Shown: one piece after another, positions 50,581 through 59,451 of the stretch | Numbering within the stretch: the stretch's first letter is position 1 | Layout of the letters: each line of letters opens with the position of its first letter | From: Kineosporia babensis | Lineage (GTDB): Bacteria; Actinomycetota; Actinomycetes; Actinomycetales; Kineosporiaceae | DNA: 64,000 nucleotides | Direction: 5' to 3' | Assembly: GCF_021129305.1 (NCBI RefSeq) | Contig: NZ_JAJOMB010000004.1 | Span: 248,001 to 312,000, forward strand | Notes under the pieces: model-generated | The model's database searches: none | What the model was told of the DNA's origin: nothing | What the model saw: the letters and a program-made list of their open reading frames with translations, nothing else | Position numbers and translations under genes: made by a program

Positions 50581-51480
50581 GTGACGAACTCAGCCCATCG
50601 CGCCGGTGTGCGCATCGTCAGCGACAACGGGACACCCGTCCGGCCCGTGGATCCGGGGGAAACGGCCTGGGGGTCGGGCCACGGTCTGTGGCTGACCATC
50701 GCGATGCCCGCGTACAACGAGGCCGCCACCATCCGGACCGCCGTGAACGAGGTGCTCTCGGCCGCCTACCCGTGCCCGGTCGAGCTGATCGTCGTGGACG
50801 ACGGCAGCACCGACGGCACCGCCCAGGCCTTGAGCACGATCTCCGACCCCCGGTTGCGGGTGCTGCGGCACCAGGTCAACCGGGGTAAGGGCGCGGCGCT
50901 GCGCACCGCCATCCAGGCCGCCCGCGGGAACTACCTGCTGCCGTTCGACGCCGACCTGGAGTACCGGGCCGAGGACATCAGCCAGGTCCTGGCCCCGGTG
51001 GTCAGCGGAGTGGCCACCGTGGTCTACGGCCCGCGGCTGTTCGGCTGGAACACCGTGTACCAGTCGTTCCGCTACAAGATCGGCAACCTGGCCACCACGC
51101 TGGCGGCCAACGTGCTCTACGACAGCGCGCTCAGCGACATGCACACCTGCATCAAGCTGGTGCCGCTGCCCCTGCTGCGCCAGATGTCCTTGTCCGAGGC
51201 CGGGTTCGGCCTGGACACCGAGATCACCGCCAAGGTGCTGCGCAGCGGCCACCGGCCGTTCGAGGTGCCGGTGCACTACTACTCCCGCACCCACGGCCAG
51301 GGCAAGAAGATCAACTGGCGCGACGGCGTCCGTTGCCTGGTCGTTCTGGCTCGGGTCCGGTTCGCCGCGGCACCACCGCGCGCCGAGCGTCCGATCGCTC
51401 TGCGGATGGAACCACCGGAAGCCATCCGGCGCGAGAGCACCGAGCCACCGGCCGCGTTTCCCCAGGCGCTGGCGGACTGA
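50581..51480 (+). CDS. GT2 family glycosyltransferase (polyprenyl-phosphate type)
   Basis: A 299-residue GT-A enzyme. TIAMPAYNEAATIRTAVNEV is the GT2 entry, VVDDGSTDGTA binds UDP-sugar, and FDADLEYRAEDI holds the DxD-like metal site. Later HTCIKLVPLPLL and YYSRTHGQGKKINW match the dolichol-phosphate mannose synthase-like group (DPM1/GtrB). No membrane helices are seen, so it is a soluble or peripheral enzyme that charges a lipid carrier or adds a sugar. It is the first gene of the operon, and GAAGGA precedes GTG 50581. Confidence 0.88.
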   Translation: MTNSAHRAGVRIVSDNGTPVRPVDPGETAWGSGHGLWLTIAMPAYNEAATIRTAVNEVLSAAYPCPVELIVVDDGSTDGTAQALSTISDPRLRVLRHQVNRGKGAALRTAIQAARGNYLLPFDADLEYRAEDISQVLAPVVSGVATVVYGPRLFGWNTVYQSFRYKIGNLATTLAANVLYDSALSDMHTCIKLVPLPLLRQMSLSEAGFGLDTEITAKVLRSGHRPFEVPVHYYSRTHGQGKKINWRDGVRCLVVLARVRFAAAPPRAERPIALRMEPPEAIRRESTEPPAAFPQALAD

Positions 51481-51484
51481 GCTC

Positions 51485-52636
51485 ATGCCCAGACTCGCCG
51501 TGGTCAGTGACGCCGTGATGCCCTATCACACCGGAGGAAAGGAGGCGCGGTACGCAGCGTTGCTGCCGCGCCTGGCCCGTTCCGGACTGCAGATCGACCT
51601 CTACACGATGAAGTGGTGGGGGTCCGGCCCGGATCCGGTCCACGACGGGGTGGCCCTGCATGCGCTGAGTCCGATGCTGCCGCTGTACCGGGGTGAGCGG
51701 CGCTCGGTGCTGCAGGCCGTGGTGTTCGCGCTCTGCTCGATGCGGTTGCTGCTGCGCCGGTTCGACGCGCTCGAGGCCGACGCCATCCCGTTCCTGCAAC
51801 TGTTCCCGCTCAAGCTCGTCGCCCTGATCCGGCGCAAGCCGCTCCTGGTGACCTGGCACGAGCTCTGGGGCCGGGACTACTGGCGTCAGTACCTCGGGCC
51901 GGCCGGGGTGATCGCCGCCGCGATCGAGGCCTACGCGGTACGCCTGCCCGACCACATCTTCGCGGCCTCGGAAGGGACGGCGGAGCGGATCCGAGTGCTG
52001 CGGGGTGAGCGCGGCGGGGTGAGCGTGGTGCCCAACGGGCTCGACCTGCAGCACATCACCGCGGCGCCGGCCGGTGAGCCCAGCGATGTGCTGTGTGTCG
52101 GCCGGCTGCTGGCGCACAAGAAGGTCGACGTGGTGCTCGAGGCGCTCGCGCAACTGCCGGGCCTGCGGCTGCTGGTGCTCGGCCAGGGTCCGGAGCTGGC
52201 GCGCCTTCAGGCCCTGGCGCTGAACCTCGGGGTGGCCGAGCGGGTGGAGTTCCGGCCTCCGGTGCCGGACCGGCTGGAGCTGCTCGGGCTGATCAAGGCC
52301 GCCCGGGTGCTGGCTTTCCCTTCGGAACGTGAGGGTTTCGGCATGGTCGCGCTGGAGGCCCTGGCCTGCGGCACGCCGGTGGTCACGTCGTCGCACCCGG
52401 ACAACGAGGCACGCCGGCTGGTGCAGCCCGGGGTGAACGGGGTGGTCGGCCCGGCGCAGGCAGCTGCGGTGGCCGAGGGAATCGCCCAGGTGCTGAGCGC
52501 CGGAGCGCCGATGCGGGCGGCAGCCCGGGCCGGGGTGGCCGACAGCGACTGGGAAACGATCGCCGACCGGCTCGCCGGGTCGATCCACACGCTGCTCGGA
52601 GCCACCCCGCCGGTGGCCGTCCGCACCGGTGAATGA
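51485..52636 (+). CDS. GT4 family glycosyltransferase
   Basis: A 383-residue GT-B enzyme that retains anomeric configuration. The N-domain begins LAVVSDAVMPYHTGGKEARY with the Gly-rich acceptor loop. The C-domain carries VCVGRLLAHKKVDVVLEAL and the donor-binding FPSEREGFGMVALEALACGTP (E-x7-E). It starts four bases after the previous stop and its end overlaps the next gene by eight bases. It is a likely builder of the repeat unit on the cytoplasmic side. Confidence 0.9.
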   Translation: MPRLAVVSDAVMPYHTGGKEARYAALLPRLARSGLQIDLYTMKWWGSGPDPVHDGVALHALSPMLPLYRGERRSVLQAVVFALCSMRLLLRRFDALEADAIPFLQLFPLKLVALIRRKPLLVTWHELWGRDYWRQYLGPAGVIAAAIEAYAVRLPDHIFAASEGTAERIRVLRGERGGVSVVPNGLDLQHITAAPAGEPSDVLCVGRLLAHKKVDVVLEALAQLPGLRLLVLGQGPELARLQALALNLGVAERVEFRPPVPDRLELLGLIKAARVLAFPSEREGFGMVALEALACGTPVVTSSHPDNEARRLVQPGVNGVVGPAQAAAVAEGIAQVLSAGAPMRAAARAGVADSDWETIADRLAGSIHTLLGATPPVAVRTGE

Positions 52637-53144
52637 GCGTGGGACCGGCAATTCGGCCGTTCTGCCCCAACTGCCGGAAGTACGCGGTTACGATCAGGGC
52701 CTCGTGGGCCGTGCATCCGAACCCTCCCCGCGGCCGCCGCGCCGGTGGCCGGCCGGGTGCGTGTTCGTCGCGGTGGTCCTTCTCCTCCTGGCTTTGCTGA
52801 CCCTCGGCCAGCCGCTGCGCCCGGCCCTCACCCGCCAGCCGCAGACCTTCACCGAGCTGTACTTCACCGACTCCACCCGGACCACGACCATTCACGACGG
52901 GCCCGACGGGAAGGTCACGATGTCATTCACCATCCGCAACGCCGAAGGACGCCCCAGCGCCTACTCGTACGTGGTCACGGTGAACGGCCGCACCCAGCAG
53001 CAGGGCACCACGCCGCTGATCCAGGACGCCGCCACGTTCGACGTCACGGTGAGCGGGCTGGTCCTGCCCAAGGGCGGCGAACCGGTCCGGCTGCAGGTGG
53101 AACTGGCCGGAGGGCAGACGATCCGCACCTGGGCCCGGCGATGA
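52629..53144 (+). CDS. Membrane-anchored beta-rich protein of unknown function
   Basis: A 171-residue protein. A Pro/Arg-rich N-terminus is followed by one hydrophobic helix (about 43-64) and a C-terminal extracytoplasmic domain rich in alternating hydrophobic and Thr/Ser residues (KVTMSFTIRNAEGRP, YSYVVTVNGRTQQQGTTP), which suggests a small Ig-like or DUF1616-like beta-sandwich. The start GTG 52629 overlaps the upstream gene; GTG 52704 is possible. By position in the operon it may assist polymer assembly or export at the outer membrane face. No family is assigned. Confidence 0.65.
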   Translation: MNERGTGNSAVLPQLPEVRGYDQGLVGRASEPSPRPPRRWPAGCVFVAVVLLLLALLTLGQPLRPALTRQPQTFTELYFTDSTRTTTIHDGPDGKVTMSFTIRNAEGRPSAYSYVVTVNGRTQQQGTTPLIQDAATFDVTVSGLVLPKGGEPVRLQVELAGGQTIRTWARR

Positions 53145-54814
53145 GCGTCTTCTTCAGCGTGATCGTGCCCAGCTACAACGGCCTGGCCACGCTGGGCCGC
53201 ACGCTGCAGTCGCTGGAGCAGCAGACCTACCCGGCCGAGCGGTTCGAGGTCATCGTCGTGGACGACGGCTCGGCTCAGGACCTTTCGCCGGTGGTGCGCC
53301 CCTTCCGGGCCCGGTACCGGCGGCTGCCGGTCAACCGCGGAGTGGCGGCGGCCCGCAACGCCGGGCTGGAGCTGGCGGTCGGGGACGTGGTCGTCGGCCT
53401 GGACGACGACTGCGTGGCCGATCCGGACTGGTTACGTGAACTGGCCAAGGGCTTTCGATCAACGGACGTGGTGGGTGCCGGCGGGGTCCTGCGGGCTACG
53501 GTGTCCCGCACCAATCCGATGGCCCGTTACCTGGCGGCCAAGGAATCGGGCACTCCCCCATTGTCCTCCAGCAGTCCCGGGCACTCCCTGGGGACCCGAT
53601 TGCTGTCGTACCTCAGACAGAACCGGACCGCGCCGCCGGCCCCCGGCGAGATCGTTGAGGTGGCCGAGATCTACGGCGGGAACGCGGCCTTCCGTACCGA
53701 TGTACTGCGCTCGGTCGGCGGGTGGGACGAGACGATGAGCGGGGTCGAGGACACCGATCTGTGCCGGCGGATCAAGCTGAGACGTCCCGGGGCACGTCTG
53801 GTCTCGGTCGCGGGGGCTGTGGTGGCGCACGAACCGCACATGACGGCCCTGCGGATGGTCCGCCGCGCACTGAGGCGCGGCCCGGTGACCCTGGCCTACT
53901 ACCGCCGCAACGGTTTCGTGCCGCCGATCTTCCCCACCCCGTTCGTCGTCCTGCTGGGCACCCTGGGGCTGGCCTGGTTCGACCGGCATCTGTGGATCGC
54001 AGCACCGCTCTATGCGTTGCTGACGCCCCAGCTGCTGTACCCGTGGTGGGCGCACCGGGCCTGGCAGAGCCGCCGGCCGCACCCTCTGCTCTACCCGTAT
54101 CTGCAGCTACTGGAGGAATCTGCCGTGGTCGCTGGGCTGTTACGTGGATACCTGCAGCGCAAACCCCGGGTGGCCGGTTACGCCCCGCTGAGATCCTGGC
54201 TGACCAGAACCGTCACCATGCGCAGGATCGGGGTCACCGACGCCGAGAAGCACGCCCACCAGGAAGGTCCCGAGGTCTGGCTGACCTTCGACGACCACGG
54301 CTCGCCGGAACAGGTGGAGCGGGTGCTGCAGATCCTCGCCGAGCACCAGGTCCGGGCGATGTTCTTCCTGGTCGGTGACTGGGCCGAGCAGCATCCCGGG
54401 CTTCTCGCCGAGATCAGCCGGGCCGGGCACGTCCTGGGCAACCACACCTACTCGCACCAGGACCTGATCGCCCTGCCCCCGACGCAGCGCGAGGAGGAGA
54501 TCCTGAAGGGCGTGCCGGGCCGGCTGCTACGCCCGCCGATGGGCCGGTACAACAACGAGGTCCGGGCCCTGGCCCACGACAAGGGCTACCAGATCGCCTA
54601 CTGGAGCGTGGATTCCGACGACTGGCAGGGCGTCAGCGAGGACTACATCCACGCCAAGGTGGTGCGTGAGGCCCGGCCCGGCTCGGTGATCCTCTTCCAC
54701 CTGCACGCCGAGAACACCCTGAACGTGCTGCCCCGGGTGATCGCCGGGCTGCGGGCGCGCAACCTGGTGCTGGCGGCCGGCCTGGAGGCGACGATTGCCG
54801 AGGGGAGCCCGTGA
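53141..54814 (+). CDS. GT2 glycosyltransferase fused to a NodB-type polysaccharide deacetylase
   Basis: A 557-residue fusion. Residues 1-330 are GT2: SVIVPSYNGLATLGRTLQSL, VVDDGSAQD, metal site GLDDDCVADP and base GVEDTDLCRR, then two hydrophobic helices. Residues about 365-557 are a CE4 domain: TFDDHG (382-387, usual form TFDDG), GNHTYSHQDL (metal H-x3-H), LLRPPMGRYNNE, VDSDDW and LFHLHAENT. Together they predict a protein that adds an N-acetylhexosamine and removes acetyl groups from it or from the growing chain. Placing the deacetylase on the same chain as a synthase is uncommon. Topology must decide whether both act on one side. The ATGA overlap couples it to the upstream gene. Confidence 0.87.
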   Translation: MSVFFSVIVPSYNGLATLGRTLQSLEQQTYPAERFEVIVVDDGSAQDLSPVVRPFRARYRRLPVNRGVAAARNAGLELAVGDVVVGLDDDCVADPDWLRELAKGFRSTDVVGAGGVLRATVSRTNPMARYLAAKESGTPPLSSSSPGHSLGTRLLSYLRQNRTAPPAPGEIVEVAEIYGGNAAFRTDVLRSVGGWDETMSGVEDTDLCRRIKLRRPGARLVSVAGAVVAHEPHMTALRMVRRALRRGPVTLAYYRRNGFVPPIFPTPFVVLLGTLGLAWFDRHLWIAAPLYALLTPQLLYPWWAHRAWQSRRPHPLLYPYLQLLEESAVVAGLLRGYLQRKPRVAGYAPLRSWLTRTVTMRRIGVTDAEKHAHQEGPEVWLTFDDHGSPEQVERVLQILAEHQVRAMFFLVGDWAEQHPGLLAEISRAGHVLGNHTYSHQDLIALPPTQREEEILKGVPGRLLRPPMGRYNNEVRALAHDKGYQIAYWSVDSDDWQGVSEDYIHAKVVREARPGSVILFHLHAENTLNVLPRVIAGLRARNLVLAAGLEATIAEGSP

Positions 54815-56139
54815 GCGGCCGGATCGCCCGGCTGGCCCGGCGGTTCGCCGAGGACAGCCTGTTCCGCAACGCGGTCTTCCTGATGGCCAGCACCGGCATC
54901 ATGTCGGTGCTGGGCTTCGTCTTCTGGATCTTCGTGGCCCGGCTGTACCCGACCGAGGAGATCGGGATGGCCTCCGCCGTCATCTCGATCTCGCTGCTGG
55001 TCTCCAACATCAGCATGCTCGGCCTGAACGTCAGCCTGATCCGGTTCCTGCCCGACTCCCGCGCCCCCAGCGCCGAGATCAACGCCGCGCTGCTGGTGGC
55101 CGGCGGCGTGGCGATGGCCGCCAGCGCGCTGTACGCCCTGGTCGGCACCACCCTGGCGACCTCGCTGCCGTTCTTCACCGCCGACGTCGGCCGGGGCACA
55201 CTGTTCTGCGTGCTGCTCGCCGCCACCGCGGTGAACTCGCTCACCGACAGCGTTTTCATCGCCAACCGCCGGGCGCACTACCACACCGTGGCCTACACCG
55301 TCTTCGGCACCGTCCGGTTGATCATGGCCCTGGTCCTGGTCCGGTTCGAGGCGCTGGGGATCTTCCTGGCCTACACCGCGGCCGGCTGCCTGGCCCTACT
55401 GCTCAGCCTCTGGTACATGAAACGCGGCTGCGGCTACCGGCTCCTGGCCCGGCCGGCCTTCGGGCCGTTGTGGCGCACCCGCCGGTTCGCGGTGAACAAC
55501 TACGTGGGGCTGCTGCTGACCGGGCTGCCCACCCAGATCGTGCCCAGCATCATCGTGGCCCGCCTGGGCGGGCACGAGGCCGCGTACTACACGATGGCGG
55601 TCAACATCGCCAACGTCCTGACCATTGTCCCGATGGCGGTGGAGCAGGCCTTCCTGGCCGAGGGCTCGAACTCGGCGGCCGAGGACCCCGCGCGCCGCAG
55701 GCACTGGAAGGCGGCCCGGCTGCTGTTCTCGATCATCGTGCCGATGGTCGCGATCACCCTGCTGGCCGGGCCGTACCTGCTGCACATCTTCGGCCGGGAG
55801 TACGCCGAGGGCAGCACCCGACTGCTGGAGATCCTGGCCGTCAGCACGATCTTCCTCGGGGTGAGCGCGCTGTGCACCAGCATGCTCAACATGCAGCAGC
55901 GCACCGGCTGGATCATCGTGGTCCAGGGCGCCACCACGGCGGTGATCCTGACCTGCGCGCACCTTTTCCTGCCGCTCGGGCTGCAGGGCATCGGCCTGGC
56001 CTTCCTCACCGGATCGGCAGTCGGCGCCGGAGCCCATGTCACCATTCAGATTCTGCACCACCGGCGCGCAGATCCACGCACCGGCCAGATACCGCACGCC
56101 CAAGATCCGATCGGGCCGTCCCGGGAGCGCGTGCCGTGA
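54811..56139 (+). CDS. Wzx/MATE-like lipid-linked oligosaccharide flippase
   Basis: A 442-residue protein with 12 to 14 membrane helices of the polysaccharide-transport (MurJ/Wzx-type) superfamily. The first helix SIMSVLGF-like region (TGIMSVLGFVFWIFVARLYP) and ASAVISISLLVSNISMLGL are typical. It would move the lipid-linked repeat unit across the membrane. GTG 54811 overlaps the stop of the fusion gene, and its own stop overlaps the glycosidase gene, both as GTGA. Its presence argues for a Wzx/Wzy-like rather than synthase-dependent pathway. Confidence 0.87.
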   Translation: MSGRIARLARRFAEDSLFRNAVFLMASTGIMSVLGFVFWIFVARLYPTEEIGMASAVISISLLVSNISMLGLNVSLIRFLPDSRAPSAEINAALLVAGGVAMAASALYALVGTTLATSLPFFTADVGRGTLFCVLLAATAVNSLTDSVFIANRRAHYHTVAYTVFGTVRLIMALVLVRFEALGIFLAYTAAGCLALLLSLWYMKRGCGYRLLARPAFGPLWRTRRFAVNNYVGLLLTGLPTQIVPSIIVARLGGHEAAYYTMAVNIANVLTIVPMAVEQAFLAEGSNSAAEDPARRRHWKAARLLFSIIVPMVAITLLAGPYLLHIFGREYAEGSTRLLEILAVSTIFLGVSALCTSMLNMQQRTGWIIVVQGATTAVILTCAHLFLPLGLQGIGLAFLTGSAVGAGAHVTIQILHHRRADPRTGQIPHAQDPIGPSRERVP

Positions 56140-57293
56140 CCCGGAACGTACTCGGCGTCCTGGCCGCTTTGGTCGCGCTCGTCACCGCCGCTCTCACCCT
56201 GATCAGTACCTCCTCCAGCCCTGAGGATGCCTCAGTCTTGCCGGACCAGAGTTTTGGGTTTCCCCTGGGGTCAGACACTTTCGGGATTGCCGCCGGAAGT
56301 TCGCTGCCCTCGCTGACCGAACCGGAACTGGATCAGCAACTGTCGGGAATGGCCGAGCTCGGCGCCACCTGGGTGCGCTTCGACCTGGACTGGAGTCAGA
56401 TCGGTGCCGCCGGGCCGGGCCAGTACGACTGGGGCGTGCCCGACCGGCTGGTCGCAGCGGTGACCGCCAAAGGTCTGCAGCCGTTGGCGATTCTCGACTA
56501 CACGCCGGAGTGGGCCCGGGCCGAGGGCTGCACGAACGGCCCGGCCTGCGCCCCGCGCGAGGCGGCCGATTTCGCTACGTTCGCGGCCGCCGCCACCGCC
56601 CGCTACTCCGGAATGGGTCTGCGCACCTGGGAGATCTGGAACGAGCCGAACCTGAGCCAGTTCTACGCCCCGCGGCCCGATCCGGCCGGGTACACCGCCC
56701 TGCTGCAGGCCGCCTACGCCTCGATCAAGGCGGTGGATCCGGGCGCGATGGTGATCACCGGCGGCACGGCTCCGGCCGGAACAGCGCAGGACGGCTCCAC
56801 CCTGACGGCCAAGGAGTTCCTGGCTCAGGTGTACCTGGCCGGTGGGCAGGGCTCTTTCGACGCCGTGGCCCATCACCCCTACACCTTCCCGTACTCACCG
56901 GCCACCGCGTATTCCGGTGGCGCCTGGAGCGACCTGAGCGCGCTGCACACCATCATGTCCAGCTACGGCGACGGTAAGAAACGCATCTGGGCAACCGAAT
57001 ACGGCGCTCCCACCGGTGGACCGGCCGACATGGCCCAGAAGGACGTGCGCCGGCCCTACGACGGGGTCAGCCATGTCTCCGAACCGCTGCAGGCCACCAT
57101 CGCCGGCAACGCGATCCGGCGGTACCAGCGCATCGCCTGGGCCGGGCCGATGTTCTGGTACTCGTACCAGGACTCCGGCTCCGACGCGTCCTCGATCGAG
57201 AACTTCTTCGGCCTGGTGCGCACCGACGGCACCCGCAAACCCGCGTACGACGCTGTCCGCGACGCCATATCCCCTGCGTCGGAGGACAAGTGA
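56136..57293 (+). CDS. Membrane-anchored retaining glycosidase (clan GH-A, GH39/GH5-like)
   Basis: A 385-residue protein with an N-terminal signal-anchor (about 5-25) and an extracytoplasmic (beta/alpha)8 domain. The acid/base is E170 in WEIWNEPNLSQ and the nucleophile is E288 in IWATEYGAPTG, the clan A spacing. AHHPYTFPYSP lies between. Such enzymes in polymer clusters trim, release or edit the chain (compare PslG). It is coupled on both sides in the operon, which supports action on the same polymer. The linkage cannot be predicted. Confidence 0.82.
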   Translation: MTRNVLGVLAALVALVTAALTLISTSSSPEDASVLPDQSFGFPLGSDTFGIAAGSSLPSLTEPELDQQLSGMAELGATWVRFDLDWSQIGAAGPGQYDWGVPDRLVAAVTAKGLQPLAILDYTPEWARAEGCTNGPACAPREAADFATFAAAATARYSGMGLRTWEIWNEPNLSQFYAPRPDPAGYTALLQAAYASIKAVDPGAMVITGGTAPAGTAQDGSTLTAKEFLAQVYLAGGQGSFDAVAHHPYTFPYSPATAYSGGAWSDLSALHTIMSSYGDGKKRIWATEYGAPTGGPADMAQKDVRRPYDGVSHVSEPLQATIAGNAIRRYQRIAWAGPMFWYSYQDSGSDASSIENFFGLVRTDGTRKPAYDAVRDAISPASEDK

Positions 57294-57294
57294 C

Positions 57295-59451
57295 ATGAAG
57301 ATCATGGTGGTCGCGCCCTACTACGCACCGCAGGTGGGGGGCCTGGAGAACTACGCGCTGAACGTCGTCCAGGCCCTGATCGCGCAGGGCCATGAGGTCG
57401 TCGTGGTGACCAGCGGCACCGGGAACTCGCCGGGAGTGATCAGGCTGCGAGCCTGGCTCAAGGCCTCCAACACACCGGTGAACCCGCTGTGGTACTGGCA
57501 GCTCAAGCGGCTGGTGGGCCGCGAGCGTCCCGACGTGGTAATGGCGCATACCCCAGTACCTTTCATTGCCGACCTGGCGGCCCGGGCGGCCGGAAGCACC
57601 CCCTTCGTGCTGATCTACCACAACGATCTGGCCAAGGACTCCGGAGTGCAGAAGGCGATCGTGGCCGCCTACTGGCGCCTGCTCGGGCACGGCACCCTGG
57701 AGCGAGCCGACCGGATCGTCACCACGTCGGAGCGCTACGCCACCACTTCCTCTTTCCTGAAGCAGTATTCGGCCAAGGTCGACGTGATTGCGCCCGGGGT
57801 GGACACCCGCCGGTTCCATCCGCAGGTCGACACCAGCGCCGTCAGTCAGCCCGATCGGCAGGTCGTCCTGTTCGTCGGCTCGCTGCACCGCAGCCATGCG
57901 CACAAGGGGCTGGATCTGCTGATGCGGGCGGTTGCCGAGCTGCACGCCGAGAATCCCCGGGTGCAGCTGGTCGTGGTCGGGCGCGGCGACGGTCTGCCGG
58001 AATATCGTTCTCAGGCAGCAAATCTCGGCCTGGACGTGACCTTCACCGGTTTCGTTGCCGACGAGGACCTGCCGGCCTACTACGCTGCGGCCGACGTCTT
58101 CGTTCTGCCCTCCACCAACATGGCCGAGGGGTTCGGCATGGTGCTGCTGGAGGCGAGCGCCTGCGGTACCCCGGTGATCGGGACCAACGTGGGCGGGATA
58201 CCGGCGGCTCTGCAGACGGTCGGTTCGTCCAATCTGGCCGAGCCTCGGGTGGATTCGATTGCCCAGCAGCTGAGGAAGGTTCTGGCCTCTGACGAGAAGC
58301 CGGCGCCGGTCACCAGCACCTGGGACGACGCTGCCCGCCGGACCGAGCAGAGCCTGCTGGCCGCCCGGCGTCCCCGGATCGCCCTGATCCACAACATGAT
58401 CGCCCCGTACCGGCTGGCCCTGTTCCGCGAGCTGGCGGCCGAGGTGAACCTGCGGGTGTTCTTCACTCAGGGCGCCGGCAAGGACCGGCTCTGGCAGGCT
58501 TCGGTCGACGGCAACTCGTTCGACGCTCGCGTTCTGCCCTCGGCAATGCTGGGACCGGTCGCCCTCAATCCCGGCGGTTTTCGCCGCCTGCGGCGATCAC
58601 GGTTCGACGCTCTGATCACCAACACCGATCCGGACACGGCACCGCTGTCGCTGGCCGGGCTCCTCCTGGCCCGGCTGCGCCGGCGGCCGGTGGTGGTCTG
58701 GTCGGAGGTGACCGATGACGTCGTCCGTTCAGTTCCGTTGCCGGTGCCGGGGCTTGCCCGGCTGGTCCGCGGCTACCGGCGGCTGTTCCTGAACCGGGCC
58801 ACGGTGGTTCTGGCTTTCAGCGAAGCTGCCCGCACCTATCTCAGCGACTTTGCCGGGAAGGTGGTCCGTACACATCAGGTAGTTCCGCCGGAACTGCTTC
58901 CGCCGGCGCAGGAACAGCCTTCGCGGGACGGCCGGACGTTCCTGTACGTCGGCTATCTCACCGACCGGAAGAACGTCGACCTGCTGATCCGGGCCTTCCA
59001 AGAGCTGACCGACCCGCGGGCGCGGCTGTTGATCGCCGGGTCCGGACCCCGGGAAAACGCTTTGAAGCTCAGGGCCGGTAGCGACACCCGAATCTCCTTC
59101 CTGGGATACGTGGACGGGCAGCGCAAGGCCGAGTTGTTCTCGGCCAGTGATGTTCTCGTTCTGCCGACCAGGCACGACTGCTGGGGGCTGGTGGTCAACG
59201 AGGCGATCCACTACGGCCTGGCCGTGATCGTCACGGCGGCCGCCGGTGCCAGCGAGCTCATCGACGATGCCCGCGGCGTGGTGGTGCCCTCCGAGGACCA
59301 GGCGGCGCTGACCGCGGCGATGGCCGGGCTGATCGCTGATCCGGCCGCCCTGCGCGCGGTGCAGAACAAGAACCTGAACTCACCCGACGTTTCCGATGTC
59401 CGCAGCGCGGTGCGGGCGATGAGTCAGGCCGTCCGTCAGGCCCTGGCGTGA
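57295..59451 (+). CDS. Tandem fusion of two GT4 glycosyltransferases
   Basis: A 718-residue protein made of two GT-B modules. The first (1 to about 355) begins VVAPYYAPQVGGLENYALNV, has VLFVGSLHRSHAHKGLDLL and ends with donor motif STNMAEGFGMVLLEASACGTP. The second (about 362-718) begins RIALIHNMIAPYRLALFREL, contains FLYVGYLTDRKNVDLLIRAF and TRHDCWGLVVNEAIHYGLAV. Both have plausible catalytic glutamates, so two consecutive sugar additions on one chain are likely. GGAGGA precedes ATG 57295, the only gene of the operon with a clear gap and strong ribosome site. Its stop overlaps the DUF2206-like gene. Confidence 0.88.
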   Translation: MKIMVVAPYYAPQVGGLENYALNVVQALIAQGHEVVVVTSGTGNSPGVIRLRAWLKASNTPVNPLWYWQLKRLVGRERPDVVMAHTPVPFIADLAARAAGSTPFVLIYHNDLAKDSGVQKAIVAAYWRLLGHGTLERADRIVTTSERYATTSSFLKQYSAKVDVIAPGVDTRRFHPQVDTSAVSQPDRQVVLFVGSLHRSHAHKGLDLLMRAVAELHAENPRVQLVVVGRGDGLPEYRSQAANLGLDVTFTGFVADEDLPAYYAAADVFVLPSTNMAEGFGMVLLEASACGTPVIGTNVGGIPAALQTVGSSNLAEPRVDSIAQQLRKVLASDEKPAPVTSTWDDAARRTEQSLLAARRPRIALIHNMIAPYRLALFRELAAEVNLRVFFTQGAGKDRLWQASVDGNSFDARVLPSAMLGPVALNPGGFRRLRRSRFDALITNTDPDTAPLSLAGLLLARLRRRPVVVWSEVTDDVVRSVPLPVPGLARLVRGYRRLFLNRATVVLAFSEAARTYLSDFAGKVVRTHQVVPPELLPPAQEQPSRDGRTFLYVGYLTDRKNVDLLIRAFQELTDPRARLLIAGSGPRENALKLRAGSDTRISFLGYVDGQRKAELFSASDVLVLPTRHDCWGLVVNEAIHYGLAVIVTAAAGASELIDDARGVVVPSEDQAALTAAMAGLIADPAALRAVQNKNLNSPDVSDVRSAVRAMSQAVRQALA

